A stretch of 64,000 bases of DNA, from the NCBI RefSeq assembly GCF_030409905.1, contig NZ_JAUFQT010000002.1:434001-498000 (forward strand). The letters are read 5' to 3'. Below are positions 1 through 9,535 of this stretch, one piece after another. Made by a program: the position numbers and the translations under genes. Below the pieces are notes generated by a model. It made no database searches. It had not been told where the DNA came from and was given only the letters and a program-made list of their open reading frames with translations. How positions within the stretch are numbered: the stretch's first letter is position 1; every line of letters begins with the position of its first letter. This DNA comes from Echinicola jeungdonensis. Its GTDB lineage: Bacteria; Bacteroidota; Bacteroidia; Cytophagales; Cyclobacteriaceae.

Positions 1-196
1 ATGTGAAGAAAGTAAGTTTCCTAAAATGAAGCGGTGGGTAAGGGAGTGAGATAAATAAGATTATTATTGTGAGTATACGAGCTTTTGCACGTCATGTAGT
101 AATTTATTGTTTTTCTTTATTATTATTTGATACTTTTTCCTTGATGAAAAAGTGTCCAACCCCGAAAGCTTTCGGGGCAAGGCCTGTGAAGCGCCT

Positions 197-392
197 TTCA
201 AATTGGGCATTTTTGTTTTCGATTTCACTTCAGTTTTACCCAATTTGATTTTTGTCCAATTGCTACGGCCTAAAAATGAATGGATCTCGCTCGTCCACTT
301 CGCGAGCTAATTCATTTTTTTAACGCCCTCCGCAATCGTCCAAAAACCAGATGCTTCAAGGGCCGCTCCAACGGTCTTTTCTAATAAATTAC
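197..392. repeat. Imperfect direct repeat, copy 1, with internal hairpin
   Basis: This stretch is about 196 bases long and recurs at 510-706. Inside it, positions 272-319 form a hairpin with arms AAAAATGAAT/ATTCATTTTT and inner arms CTCGC/GCGAG. The second copy changes both arms together, so base pairing is kept. No protein is visible here. It is probably a non-coding mobile or structural repeat; a function is not known. A smaller hairpin with ACTTTTTC/GAAAAAGT arms and a CGAAAGCTTTCG palindrome lie just upstream, around 130-175. Confidence 0.75.
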
Positions 393-509
393 ATATTGGT
401 AATTTCAAACAAGAAAGAGAGTAATCAATTTTTTTTGGAGATATGAACTAAGGGAGTGAAAGTAGAAGGGTTAATCTGTCTTTAAGAATGTTCAAAAGGC
501 GTACAAGCT

Positions 510-706
510 CTTCAAATTGAGCCATTTTCGTTTATGATTTCAATTTTTTTTTCTCAATTTGATTTTGTCCCAATTGTTTCAAGCTAAAAATGAGTGGATC
601 TTGCTCGCCCACTTCGCAAGCTAACTCATTTTTTTAACGCCTTCCTCAATTGTCCCAAAAACGGATGCTTCAAGGGCCGTCCAAACAATCTTTCCAAAAA
701 AATTAC
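510..706. repeat. Imperfect direct repeat, copy 2, with covarying hairpin
   Basis: Second copy of the repeat at 197-392, in the same orientation, 313 bases further on. The hairpin occupies 586-633, with arms AAAAATGAGT/ACTCATTTTT and CTTGC/GCAAG. Compared with copy 1, an A-to-G change in the outer arm is matched by T-to-C in the partner, and a C-to-T in the inner arm is matched by G-to-A. Apart from this repeat pair, the first 885 bases contain no gene that I can support. Confidence 0.75.
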
Positions 707-859
707 TATTCGCTAATTACGTGTAAAAAAGGGGGTAGTCTGATTAGAATCAAGTAATAAATAGTAAAAAAGTACTTAATTGAAATCCAATATTATTACC
801 TGAAAAGCTGGTCCAAACCTCATTTACCCATTAACTCAATAACCCAAAAAATAAAAAAA

Positions 860-887
860 AACAGGGCCTAAGCCCCGTTTTTTTTTT
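860..887 (-). terminator. Terminator of the uxaC-uxuA run
   Basis: On the minus strand the bases read as a GC-rich stem (ACGGGGC/GCCCTGT, one G-U pair, TTA loop) followed by a T run, directly after the uxuA stop. It is also flanked by a T run on the plus strand, so it may work in both directions. Confidence 0.7.
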
Positions 888-2070
888 ATTTTTCCTCCAT
901 ACTGTAAATCAATCCCATCTCCAATCCCCGAAGCTCGGCAAGGCCTTTGAGCCTACCGATGCCGGTATAGCCTGGATTTGTGGTTTTATTGAGATCATCC
1001 AGCATCTGGTGACCATGGTCTGGACGCATGGGCAGGGATTTTTGTCTCCTGGCCTGAAGCAGGATCAATTCCTTAATTACATCGATAATGGGAACATCAC
1101 CCTCCAGATGGTTGGCTTCATGGAAGTTGCCTTCACTGTCTCTCTGAGTGCTGCGCAGATGGATAAAATGGATGTGTTTGCCCCAGTCTCTAATGATCTG
1201 CGGTAAATCATTATCCTCCCTGACACCATAGGAACCAGTACAAAAAGTTAGTCCATTATACTCACTGATATTGTCCGTTAGGATTCTTTCGACATCGCTG
1301 GCTGTGCTGACCACCCTGGGTAATCCCAATAAGGGAAAAGGAGGATCATCCGGGTGAATGGCCATAAATACCCTGTTTTTTTCGGCTACAGGAATGATTT
1401 CTTCCAGGAATAACCGAAGATTTTCAGCCAGCACCTTTTCGTCAATATTTTTGTAGGTGTCCAACGCTTTTTGGAAATCTTCCAATGAATATCCTTCCTC
1501 CGCACCGGGCAAGCCTGCAATAATATTATTAACTAAGGTCTGTTTGGTTTCCTCACTGGCTTCCTCAAAATATTTTTTGGCCTTTTGAATCACTTCCTCT
1601 GGATAAGAGGAGGAAGCCCCTGGTCTTTTGAGGATAAAAAGGTCAAAAGCTGCTAAGGCCTGTAGTTCAAACCTGAGTGCTTTTGCTCCATTGGGTAACT
1701 CATAAGCCAAATCAGTACGGGTCCAATCCAAAACCGGCATAAAATTATAGCAAACAGTATGGATGCCCTCTGCTGCCAAGTTCTCGATGGAGGTTTTGTA
1801 ATTTTCTATATACTGCTGAAAATTCCCTGATCTGGTTTTGATGTTTTCATGGACAGGAATACTTTCCACCACCGACCAGGTTAATCCGGCTTCTTCAATG
1901 ATGGTTTTTCTTTTTTTGATTTCCTCCCGCGTCCATACTTCCCCATTGGGAATATGGTGGAGTGCAGAAACGACCCCCGTAGCCCCGGCCTGACGGATAT
2001 CAGCCAAGCTTACCGGATCCTTTGGACCATACCAACGCATGGTCTGCTCCATTTTCTTTATTGCTTTCAT
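886..2070 (-). CDS. uxuA: Mannonate dehydratase
   Basis: Dehydrates D-mannonate to 2-keto-3-deoxygluconate (KDG) in the cytoplasm, the third step of glucuronate breakdown. The 394 residues match the usual family length and cover it end to end. Family segments seen are [10 protein letters not shown] near the start, [14 protein letters not shown] at about 107-120, AIHPDDPP at about 237-244, FCTGSYG near 276 and the metal/active-site type PDHGHQM at about 350. Start is the ATG at 2070; an internal ATG at residue 7 is also possible. It is the last gene of the minus-strand run uxaC, SDR, uxuA and is followed by a terminator. The 354-base gap to the SDR gene contains a dispersed repeat. Confidence 0.96.
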   Translation of the reverse strand: MKAIKKMEQTMRWYGPKDPVSLADIRQAGATGVVSALHHIPNGEVWTREEIKKRKTIIEEAGLTWSVVESIPVHENIKTRSGNFQQYIENYKTSIENLAAEGIHTVCYNFMPVLDWTRTDLAYELPNGAKALRFELQALAAFDLFILKRPGASSSYPEEVIQKAKKYFEEASEETKQTLVNNIIAGLPGAEEGYSLEDFQKALDTYKNIDEKVLAENLRLFLEEIIPVAEKNRVFMAIHPDDPPFPLLGLPRVVSTASDVERILTDNISEYNGLTFCTGSYGVREDNDLPQIIRDWGKHIHFIHLRSTQRDSEGNFHEANHLEGDVPIIDVIKELILLQARRQKSLPMRPDHGHQMLDDLNKTTNPGYTGIGRLKGLAELRGLEMGLIYSMEEK

Positions 2071-2239
2071 AATGATTAATTCTTCCTAGAATAAAGTTAA
2101 TGAATTAGCAGGTTAAATGTGCTTCTCGGGGATTTTTCCCTATCAATGTGAAAGATAAATCCCCATTATCAACAGATGAAATGAATAAGAAGTATAATAA
2201 CCTTTAACTTTGAATTCGAATAAAAAGGGTCGAATGTTG

Positions 2240-2350
2240 GTTCCAAACGTCATTGCGAACCCTTTTGGGTTTGGGTAAGCGGGATGGAAAGGGTGTGGCA
2301 ATCTCCTATTAATGTGAGATTCCCACGGTTTCCTTCACTTATCCCAACGC
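2240..2350. repeat. Dispersed intergenic repeat (GTCATTGCGAACCC type)
   Basis: The 354-base gap between uxuA and the SDR gene (2071-2424) holds no gene but carries a repeat beginning CGTCATTGCGAACCC and continuing through GGGTAAGCGGGATGG. A shorter inverted copy lies at about 38557-38620, where the same words appear on the opposite strand (CTTACCCCAACGCG and ATGACGTT). It belongs to the REP/BIME-like repeats often seen in Bacteroidota intergenic DNA; that class assignment is inference. Confidence 0.55.
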
Positions 2351-2424
2351 TAAACCTCGGAATGAGCTTTTATTATATTAACCTGAGGCATTTAACCTTT
2401 CAACATTCCAACTTTAAAACTTTT

Positions 2425-3240
2425 TTAAACTCCAGTATAAGCACTGAATCCACCATCAATAGGAATGATGGTGCCAGTGACAAAGTTGGAGGCATCACTG
2501 CAAAGGAAATCAACGGAGCCAAACAAGTCCTCCGGCTTTCCAAATCTGGCCATTGGGGTATGGGTGATGATCTGGTTACCCCGGTCGGTCAGGCTGCCAT
2601 CTTCTTTGGTGAGCAATGCCCGGTTTTGGTCGGTCAAAAAGAATCCCGGAGCTATGGCATTTACCCTGTATTCTGGACCATATTTTTGGCAGAATTCGGT
2701 AGCCAACCATTTGGTAAGGTTGTCGATGGCGGCTTTGGCAGATGCATAACCCACTACACGGGTCATTGGCCTGGATGCAGCCATGGAGGAAATATTGATA
2801 ATACTGGCCTTTTTGCTGGCCAATAAAAGCGGTGTGAAAATTTGGGTAGGTAAGAGCGTACCCATATAATTCAGGTCCATTACTTTTCGGACTTCCTCAA
2901 TCTGCATGTCCGTGATTTTTTGGTCAGGAGTCACGATGGCACCGGGCATATTACCCCCTGCCGCATTGATCAACACATCAATATGGCCAAATTCTTTTTC
3001 TACCTGGGCTTTGGCTTCACCAAGTTCTTTTTCGCTGGTTACATCGGACAATAAAGGGAAAGCTTTTCCACCCTCCTTTTGGATTTCCTTAACCAAATTG
3101 TCCACTTTTTCAGGATTTCTACCCAAAACAATCACTTGAGCACCCCTTTGGGCCAAATGTTCTGTAATATGGCTGCCCAAAACTCCTGTGGCGCCACTTA
3201 TTAAAATAATTTTGTCCTTGATTGAAAATGTTTCAGACAT
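2425..3240 (-). CDS. SDR-family D-mannonate oxidoreductase (fructuronate reductase)
   Basis: Probably reduces D-fructuronate to D-mannonate with NAD(P)H, bridging UxaC and UxuA. It is a short-chain dehydrogenase of 271 residues: the nucleotide-binding glycines are in SGATGVLGS (15-23), the NAAGG motif is at 92-96, the catalytic Ser is in ISSMAAS (about 150-156), and Tyr165/Lys169 are in YASAK. Classical UxuB is a longer MDR/polyol-dehydrogenase-type protein; SDR replacements beside uxuA and uxaC are common in Bacteroidota and Firmicutes. The substrate is inferred from the neighbours, because SDR sequence alone does not give it. Only 34 bases separate it from uxaC. Confidence 0.85.
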   Translation of the reverse strand: MSETFSIKDKIILISGATGVLGSHITEHLAQRGAQVIVLGRNPEKVDNLVKEIQKEGGKAFPLLSDVTSEKELGEAKAQVEKEFGHIDVLINAAGGNMPGAIVTPDQKITDMQIEEVRKVMDLNYMGTLLPTQIFTPLLLASKKASIINISSMAASRPMTRVVGYASAKAAIDNLTKWLATEFCQKYGPEYRVNAIAPGFFLTDQNRALLTKEDGSLTDRGNQIITHTPMARFGKPEDLFGSVDFLCSDASNFVTGTIIPIDGGFSAYTGV

Positions 3241-3274
3241 AAGTTAAATCTTATCTTTTGTGATTTAGTGTATA

Positions 3275-4705
3275 TTATTGTTCAAAATTAAAATGCTGCT
3301 TGGCATTGTAATAACAAATATCCTTGACTATTTTTCCCAACCATTTTTCATCAGCCGGCAATTCTCCATTGACCACATCCTGTCCAATCAGGTTGCAAAG
3401 GGTTCTTCTGAAGTATTCATGCCTAGGAAAGGATAAAAAGCTCCTGGAATCGGTTAACATCCCCACAAAACAGCTCAACAAACCCATATTAGACAAGGCA
3501 TTCATTTGTTTTTCCATGCCATCCTTTTGGTCCAAAAACCACCAGCCGGAACCAAATTGAATTTTTCCACGGATGGAACCGTCATTGAAGTTGCCAATCA
3601 TTGTGGCCAATACTTCATTGTCCCTTGGGTTGAGGTTATATAAAATTGTTTTGCTCAATTGGTCTGTTTTGTCCAGTTCATTGAGGAATTGGGCCAATGC
3701 TTTAGCCTGGGAAAAATCCCCTATGGAGTCAAAACCGGTGTCCGGACCCAGAATGCTCAACATCCGCTCATTGGTATTCCTCAAAGCTCCTAAGTGGAAC
3801 TGCTGGGTCCAACCTTTGGCATGGTATAGCCTGCTCAATTCCATTAGCGTGATGAATTTGAAATACTGGGTTTCTTTTTGGTCTAATTCCTGACCTTTTA
3901 GGAGCTTGGAAAATAAGGATTCAATTTCGTAGGTGCCAATTGAAAAATAATACAGCTGTTCCAATCCATGGTCAGCCAGGCGCCCTCCATTTTCATGGAA
4001 GTAGGCGATTCTATTTTCCAGGGCAGCTATCAAAGTTTCATGGCTATTGATGCTCACTCCACTCGCTTGCTCTAATTTATTCAGGTATTCGGAATAAGCT
4101 TTAGGGTCTTCTACCGCATAAGCCTTATCGGGCCGGAAGGTGGGGAAGAGCTTGATTTCCATACCATCCTTATGGGCTTTTTGGTGGTAGGCAAGGTCAT
4201 CTATGGGATCATCGGTGGTACAAACAGTTTCCACATTCATTCTTTTGAGGAGACCTTGAGTACTGTGGCTTTCCTGCTGAAGTTGACGGGTGGTTTCCTG
4301 GTAAATTTCTTTTGCATTATCCGAAGATAGCAAATCATGTATGTCAAAATACCGCTTAAGTTCAAGGTGAGTCCAATGGTAAAGAGGGTTCCTTAAAGTA
4401 TAGGGAACGGTATAAGCCCATTTTTCAAATTTTTCTTGATCACTCGCACCACCTGTGATAAATTTTTCATCAATGCCCAATGTCCGCATGGCCCGCCACT
4501 TATAATGGTCTCCGGCTAACCATACCTGGCTGATATTTTCAAATTGCCGATTTTCTGCCAGGTCTTTAGGGGAAAGGTGGCAATGGTAATCAATGATGGG
4601 CAAGTGTCTGGCATAATCGTGATAAAGGCGCTGGGCCATTCCTGAATGCAATAAAAAATCATCCGTAATAAAGGAGGCTGTTGGGTTTGTTGTAGTATTG
4701 GTCAT
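3275..4705 (-). CDS. uxaC: Glucuronate (uronate) isomerase
   Basis: Isomerises D-glucuronate to D-fructuronate and D-galacturonate to D-tagaturonate, the entry step of the pathway. The 476 residues are full length for UxaC. The amidohydrolase-like metal motif DYHCHLSPKDL (about 39-49) is intact, as are the C-terminal FVGMLTDSRSFLS and RHEYFRR segments. It is the first gene of the minus-strand run uxaC-SDR-uxuA. The 465-base region upstream carries an AATCGATT palindrome (4935-4950) shared with two other promoters in this locus, so LacI-type control is likely. Confidence 0.97.
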   Translation of the reverse strand: MTNTTTNPTASFITDDFLLHSGMAQRLYHDYARHLPIIDYHCHLSPKDLAENRQFENISQVWLAGDHYKWRAMRTLGIDEKFITGGASDQEKFEKWAYTVPYTLRNPLYHWTHLELKRYFDIHDLLSSDNAKEIYQETTRQLQQESHSTQGLLKRMNVETVCTTDDPIDDLAYHQKAHKDGMEIKLFPTFRPDKAYAVEDPKAYSEYLNKLEQASGVSINSHETLIAALENRIAYFHENGGRLADHGLEQLYYFSIGTYEIESLFSKLLKGQELDQKETQYFKFITLMELSRLYHAKGWTQQFHLGALRNTNERMLSILGPDTGFDSIGDFSQAKALAQFLNELDKTDQLSKTILYNLNPRDNEVLATMIGNFNDGSIRGKIQFGSGWWFLDQKDGMEKQMNALSNMGLLSCFVGMLTDSRSFLSFPRHEYFRRTLCNLIGQDVVNGELPADEKWLGKIVKDICYYNAKQHFNFEQ

Positions 4706-4934
4706 GATTGAAATTGATTTTTTGTTTATGGCTTAATTAAAAACCATCCCACATTCCTGGTTTTTCAATCTATTATTAACTTAAAGTCAAAGAGTTTTCA
4801 TTTAGGAAAATAAAGATTGCTAAATGGTGGTTTAGATTTCGGATTGACCAGGGTTCAAAGGGACTTAACTTTTCTATTAAAAGTAATATTAAGTAATGTT
4901 AGCTTCCTTTGTAAGGAAAATAGCCATTTTAATT

Positions 4935-4950
4935 ACGGAATCGATTTCGG
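4935..4950. promoter_or_regulatory. Candidate LacI-family operator upstream of uxaC and lacI
   Basis: The palindrome ACGGAATC/GATTTCGG is centred on the CG at 4942/4943, in the divergent region between uxaC and the LacI gene. The same core recurs at 9520-9535 and 11538-11557, each time upstream of a uronate-locus gene. A central CG flanked by AAT/ATT arms is the usual geometry of LacI/GalR-family operators. The rest of the 4706-5170 gap shows no gene. Confidence 0.6.
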
Positions 4951-5170
4951 GATTAAAATAGATCCGCAAATTACATGAATTGGCATGAAGTAGGCGAGTT
5001 TTATCATTAAATCACAACGCTTACAATTTGGGAAATTATTAAGTCGATTTGCTCCTTCTGATCTATTATTTTCTTCGTTTATGGATTAGCCTATGAAAGC
5101 AATAGGGTGAAACAGTACAGTTGGTTGGGTTGAAAAATGTACATTTGGAAAAAAATTCCCTGAATTCAAC

Positions 5171-6196
5171 ATGAGTGGAGTTAATATCAAACAATTGGCA
5201 GAAGCCTTAAAGCTGGCTCCCAGTACTGTCTCACGGGCTTTGAATGACAGTTATGAGATCAGCGAGAAAACCAAGAAACGGGTCTTGGCGATGGCTGAAA
5301 AGATGAGCTACCGCCCCAATCCATTCGCCAGAAGTTTGCGGGAGCATAGAAGTAAAACAATTGCCATGATCATTCCTGCTCTGGTGAATAATTTTTTTTC
5401 ACAGGTAATTGAAGGAGTGGAAGAGATTGTACAAGAATATGGTTACCACCTTCTGGTGTACAATACCCATGAAAGCTGTCAAAAAGAAAGGGAAATCGTT
5501 TCCCATCTATTAAATGGTAGGGTGGATGGAATTATGATGTCCTTAAGCCATCAAACAAGTTATTATGAGCATATTCAAAAGATTTATGATCAGGGAATCC
5601 CCCTTATCTTTTTCGATAGGGTTTGCAGACATATACCCACAACCAAATTCATTACCAATGATTACGAAAGTGGGTTTAAGGCTACTGAACACCTTATTGA
5701 GCAAGGTTGTAAGCGGATTGCCTTTTTGTTGCTTTCAAATGAAATATCTATTGGAAAGCAAAGGTTGAGGGGGTATAAAGATTCACTGGGTTTTCATGGT
5801 TTGGAAGTGGAAGAAAAATTGATCCTAAAATGTGGCAGCACTGACAGTGAAAATGCAGATGCCATCCGGCAACTATTAAATGCCCCTGATAGGCCTCAAG
5901 GCATTTTGTCCAGTGTGGAGAAATTGGCTATCAGCACTTATTATATTTCCAGGGACCTTTGTTTAGGCATTCCTGAGGACATCAAATTGGCCAGTTTTTC
6001 GAACCTGAAAATTGCAGACCTTCTCAACCCAGGTTTGACCACCATCGCCCAACCAGCTTTAGAAATTGGTCAGGAAGCCGCCAAACTTTTGATGACGAAA
6101 TTGACCAAGAAAAACACCCCGGACTTTGCTGACCAGACCATTACGATTCCCTCAGTATTGGAGGTGAGAGGATCTTCGGGGGGAATTAGCAGCTAG
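5171..6196 (+). CDS. LacI-family transcriptional regulator of the uronate locus
   Basis: A DNA-binding repressor of 341 residues. The N-terminal helix-turn-helix (about residues 4-24, with LAPSTVSRAL) is followed by the hinge helix (YRPNPFARSL) and a periplasmic-binding-protein-like effector domain beginning at about residue 60 (KTIAMIIP). It is divergent from uxaC and lies in the middle of the uronate genes, so the effector is probably a uronate or KDG. Three palindromes with an AATCGATT core in this region are candidate binding sites, one of them 220 bases upstream of its own start, suggesting autoregulation. Effector and sites are inference. Confidence 0.9.
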   Translation: MSGVNIKQLAEALKLAPSTVSRALNDSYEISEKTKKRVLAMAEKMSYRPNPFARSLREHRSKTIAMIIPALVNNFFSQVIEGVEEIVQEYGYHLLVYNTHESCQKEREIVSHLLNGRVDGIMMSLSHQTSYYEHIQKIYDQGIPLIFFDRVCRHIPTTKFITNDYESGFKATEHLIEQGCKRIAFLLLSNEISIGKQRLRGYKDSLGFHGLEVEEKLILKCGSTDSENADAIRQLLNAPDRPQGILSSVEKLAISTYYISRDLCLGIPEDIKLASFSNLKIADLLNPGLTTIAQPALEIGQEAAKLLMTKLTKKNTPDFADQTITIPSVLEVRGSSGGISS

Positions 6197-6361
6197 TTAT
6201 AGTAAATTAGCCCAAAGTTGTCGATGCTCAATATGGGTAAACCGTTTTGGTTAAAAATTGATTAATAATCCATCAGTAAAACAAGAGTTTGAGACTCAAT
6301 TTTTCTGGTCCCGCGGAACAGCCGATGGGACAACCCAGATGTAATAAGGATTGCAAATTCC

Positions 6362-6388
6362 AAACAGCTCCAGATTCAGAGCTGTTTT
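6362..6388 (+). terminator. Possible terminator after the LacI gene
   Basis: A stem AACAGCTC/GAGCTGTT with an 8-base loop is followed by a short T stretch. It lies in the 350-base gap (6197-6546) between convergent genes. An imperfect GGATTGCAAATTCC palindrome sits just before it at 6347-6360. Confidence 0.5.
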
Positions 6389-6481
6389 GATATTAAAAAG
6401 TGGTTGGAGGGGACACAAACCCCCCGGAAAGGACTTCAACCTAGAAGCTGTCTTTATTCTTTGCTCTTTTCTCTTAATTCT

Positions 6482-6522
6482 AAAAAAAGCCCTGAAAAAA
6501 ATCGAATTTCCCAGGGCCTTTC
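6482..6522 (-). terminator. Terminator of the Gfo/Idh/MocA gene
   Basis: On the minus strand a GGCCCTGG...CAGGGC stem is followed by a run of T, 25 bases after the stop codon of the gene ending at 6547. Confidence 0.6.
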
Positions 6523-6546
6523 CAAAGGTATTTTAAATGTAAAAGT

Positions 6547-7896
6547 TTATAATTTTGGTTCATATCCTTTTTCGTACCTTCTTGACCAGAGTTTTTGGGC
6601 AGCCCGGCTGTTGGTGATATGGCCATTACTATCGTCTATTTTCAGGACTTCCCCTGTTCTGGAGGAGATATTGGCATAATGGCAAAGCAGGGTGCTTTTT
6701 GCTCCTTCATCGATTGGGGACCGCTGGGCTTCCTTGCCACGGATGGCCTGAAAGAAATTGACCATATGTGCTGTGGACATGTCCCCGCCACCACCTAATT
6801 GGACGCCTCCTTCACTGCCGGATCCCATGTTTTTCTTGATCATTTTGCCATTGCGGTTATACAGTTTATAACCATCCCTGTCAATGAAAGCCGAACCCTC
6901 TGTTCCATAGATAATGGTGCCTCTACCACCTCCATAAGTATTATAGCTATTGCGGCTTTTGCCATCCCATTCTATGGTTTTGTTATCTTTGAACTTAAAG
7001 GTAGCCATCATGGTGTCATACATGGTCCAGCCATCATCTACCCAATGGTATTTGCCGGAATCCACCATGACTTCCTCAGGAAAATCCACCTGCAATGCCC
7101 AACGGGCAATGTCCAGTTCATGGGTGGCATTATTGCCTGTTTCTGCTGTGCCAAAATCCCATCCGTACCAATGCCAATTGTAATCCCAGGTGTCATGCAT
7201 GTATTCCTTCCTTGGGGAAGGTCCCTGGAATAAATCCCAATCCAATCCATCAGGAACAGGAGCCTGGGTAGGATTGACCACTCTTCCGCGGGCATTCGAA
7301 TAAAAAGCAGTTGCTTTATAAGGTTTGCCTATGGCTCCATTATGAATATCATTGATAATCTCAATACTTTGCATGGAAGACCGCTGTTGGTTACCCATTT
7401 GGATGACCTTTTGGTATTTCTTCTGGTAGGCCACCAATAATTCCCCTTCTCTGGGGTTATGGCTACAGGGTTTTTCTACATAGACATGTTTTCCTTTTTC
7501 AACGGCCATCCAGGTTCCAGGTGCATGCCAGTGATCCGGGGTGGCATTGATAATAGCATCCACCTTGGGATCTTCAATGACTTTAAAAATGCTGTTTTCC
7601 AGGATGGCATTATGGTCCATATGTTTGGAAAACTGTTTAGCAGCATTTTCCCTTTGCGATTTCATCACGTCACAGAGGTAAAGCAAATTGACATTACTTT
7701 CTTTTCGGGCAATAGGATCAAAGTATGCTCCTAATCTTCTTCCAAGCCCACAAATGGCCAAGTTTAAACGATCATTGGCACCTATGATATTTCCATAACT
7801 TTTGGCAGAAAAGCTCAGGGCTCCCAGGCTGGATAAGCCCGCGGTTGCCATGGCGGATTTTTTTATAAATTCCCGTCTATTATTGGTTTTTTTCAT
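6547..7896 (-). CDS. Tat-exported Gfo/Idh/MocA-family oxidoreductase
   Basis: An NAD(P)-dependent sugar or cyclitol oxidoreductase, 449 residues. The N-terminus carries a twin-arginine type signal (NNRREFIKKSAM, then a hydrophobic alanine-rich stretch), so it is probably exported folded with its cofactor. The Rossmann fold starts near residue 42 (LNLAICGLGRR); the family lysine is in VEKPCSH at about residue 135, after a DHWHAPGTW segment. Its neighbour on the same strand is a DUF1080 protein, a pairing repeated at 31121-33656. Such pairs have been linked to 3-keto-sugar formation and cleavage; whether this one acts on uronides is not shown by the sequence. Confidence 0.85.
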   Translation of the reverse strand: MKKTNNRREFIKKSAMATAGLSSLGALSFSAKSYGNIIGANDRLNLAICGLGRRLGAYFDPIARKESNVNLLYLCDVMKSQRENAAKQFSKHMDHNAILENSIFKVIEDPKVDAIINATPDHWHAPGTWMAVEKGKHVYVEKPCSHNPREGELLVAYQKKYQKVIQMGNQQRSSMQSIEIINDIHNGAIGKPYKATAFYSNARGRVVNPTQAPVPDGLDWDLFQGPSPRKEYMHDTWDYNWHWYGWDFGTAETGNNATHELDIARWALQVDFPEEVMVDSGKYHWVDDGWTMYDTMMATFKFKDNKTIEWDGKSRNSYNTYGGGRGTIIYGTEGSAFIDRDGYKLYNRNGKMIKKNMGSGSEGGVQLGGGGDMSTAHMVNFFQAIRGKEAQRSPIDEGAKSTLLCHYANISSRTGEVLKIDDSNGHITNSRAAQKLWSRRYEKGYEPKL

Positions 7897-7947
7897 GGTT
7901 GATTTTGGGTTGTCTGTATATCAGCAATTTGAAAATTTGAGATGAGG

Positions 7948-8026
7948 TCCACGAATCCGCTTCAGCGGTCAAGTTTCCACTAATTATCACGATTCTGCCA
8001 TCGGCAGACAAGTAAGCACGGATTCG
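7948..8026. repeat. Dispersed repeat (TCCACGAATCCGC type)
   Basis: TCCACGAATCCGCTTCAGCG is followed by ACTAATTATCAC, and the outer ACGAATCCG is repeated inverted as CGGATTCGT at 8018-8026. A near-identical unit occurs at 16227-16270, with CCGCCTCTGCGG in the same place. Each copy has a small CCGC/GCGG hairpin. It sits in the 135-base gap between the oxidoreductase and the DUF1080 gene. Confidence 0.6.
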
Positions 8027-8031
8027 TTTTT

Positions 8032-9435
8032 TTATTGCAGTTCTTTAAGTTTGATGGTTTTGAAGCTTACTTTGTTTCCATGGTCCTGGAGGAGAATATG
8101 ACCTTTTTCAGCTTGGCCAAAATTGTCCCAAACCTTGTATTTGCTTTTTGCTACCAAGTCCTTGTAAGCTTCAGATCCCCTTTCATATTCCAAAACTTTT
8201 ACACCATTCAAGTAATGCTCCACATGGTTGTTGGGATAAACCACCACTCGGCCATGGTTCCATTCTCCGATGGGTTTTACAAATCTCGAAGGTTTATCAG
8301 CTTTAATCAGGTCATATAGGGAAGCCAGGGTACGGTTGCCATCTCTGCCTTTTTTTGCATCAGGATGCCTTTCATCATCCAAAATCTGGTATTCCAAGCC
8401 GATGGCCGAACCTTCATTACCCTCTGATAAAGTGACAAAATATTTCACACCACTATTGGCACCTTCGGTCAATTTAAATTGAAAAGCCAGGTCAAATGCA
8501 CTGTATTCTTCTTCGGTGACAATATCGCCTACATTTGTGGATTCCCCGCCTCCCGCAGCTTCTATGGTCAAAACACCCTCATTGATGGTCCAACCTCCGT
8601 CCGGGAAAGTTTCCTTGTATGCACCTACCCAGCCTTCAGAATTTTGTCCATTGAAAAGTAGCTTCCAGCCATTTTCTTTTTCATAATCGGTGAGGTGGTT
8701 ATCGACATTGGTCACTACAAAAACATCTTTTTCAAAAGGTTTTGGCTCCAGGTTTTCTGTTTTGATGCGGATATTTTTAAAGTAGGTTTTTCTTCCTGCA
8801 TGTTCGGGATTACCAATGCTATGTACCTGAAGACCAATGATTCCCTTGGCATCCATATCGTCCACCACATAGGCCACTTCCTGCCCATTGATCCAGGTTT
8901 TGATTTCATTGCCAATAGCTTCTATGCGGTAATGGTTGTATTCACCCATTTTGAAGGCATCTTTTGCTTCCGGGTTAAGGGTCAAGGGATACAGCCAACC
9001 TCTTCTTGCCTCATCATAAATCCCTCCAGACCAAGCCCTGTCAGTGGGATCTGCTTCTACCTGATAACCATAAACCAAACCTTGTCCATCATTTCCTTCA
9101 GGATCATATTGTCCACGGATGATGATGCCTGAATTACTCGTTTCATCTTCAATTTTCAGGTCCAACTCCAGGATATAATCGCCATATTCCTTTTCAGTGG
9201 ATAAAAATGTGTTGGGGGTATTGGCAGTGGCAATGCCAACAATGGCGCCATCTTCAATCTTAAATTCAGCTTCGCCCCCCAAAGGTTTCCAACCTATTAG
9301 GGATTCTCCATCAAAAAGGGAAGTCCATCCATTTTGTCCCTCCGTTGAATTATTTTCTGCTTGCTTGGATCCACAAGCGAAACAAAGCATCCCTGATATC
9401 AATAGGGTAAGGGGAAAAGAAATTTTCTTAAACAT
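8032..9435 (-). CDS. Lipoprotein with two DUF1080 (3-keto-disaccharide hydrolase-like) domains
   Basis: A predicted lipoprotein of 467 residues (lipobox LCFAC near residue 21) with two copies of the concanavalin-like DUF1080/PF06439 fold: roughly residues 35-230, starting WTSLFDGESLIGWKPLG, and 255-467, starting GWKLLFNGQNSEGWVG. Other family-typical segments are SGIIIRGQ and HYRIEAIGNEIKTWING in the first domain, and EWNHGRVVVYPNNHVEHYLN in the second. Family members have been described as acting on 3-keto-glycosides. It lies between a Gfo/Idh/MocA enzyme and uxaA, with a candidate LacI operator 85 bases upstream (9520-9535), so it may be co-controlled with uronate genes. The substrate is unknown. 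Confidence 0.8.
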   Translation of the reverse strand: MFKKISFPLTLLISGMLCFACGSKQAENNSTEGQNGWTSLFDGESLIGWKPLGGEAEFKIEDGAIVGIATANTPNTFLSTEKEYGDYILELDLKIEDETSNSGIIIRGQYDPEGNDGQGLVYGYQVEADPTDRAWSGGIYDEARRGWLYPLTLNPEAKDAFKMGEYNHYRIEAIGNEIKTWINGQEVAYVVDDMDAKGIIGLQVHSIGNPEHAGRKTYFKNIRIKTENLEPKPFEKDVFVVTNVDNHLTDYEKENGWKLLFNGQNSEGWVGAYKETFPDGGWTINEGVLTIEAAGGGESTNVGDIVTEEEYSAFDLAFQFKLTEGANSGVKYFVTLSEGNEGSAIGLEYQILDDERHPDAKKGRDGNRTLASLYDLIKADKPSRFVKPIGEWNHGRVVVYPNNHVEHYLNGVKVLEYERGSEAYKDLVAKSKYKVWDNFGQAEKGHILLQDHGNKVSFKTIKLKELQ

Positions 9436-9519
9436 GTTTTATTCTGGTTTTTTTGAGTTAATCGAAGTCTAAAATGAATATTAAATTCCGCTTATTCAAA
9501 TAAAGACCTGGGATTAATT

Positions 9520-9535
9520 ACGAAATCGATTCCGT
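9520..9535. promoter_or_regulatory. Candidate LacI-family operator upstream of the DUF1080 gene
   Basis: ACGAAATC/GATTCCGT, 7 of 8 arm positions symmetrical, has the same AATCGATT core as 4935-4950. It is preceded by ATTAATT as at the uxaC site. The rest of the 436-base gap (9436-9871) holds only the uxaA terminator and no gene. Confidence 0.6.

Noticed and set aside
6404..6679. Plus-strand open frame across the gap and the end of the oxidoreductase gene
   Set aside because: It runs through two terminator-like hairpins and antisense to a clear gene; the composition is that of a shadow frame.
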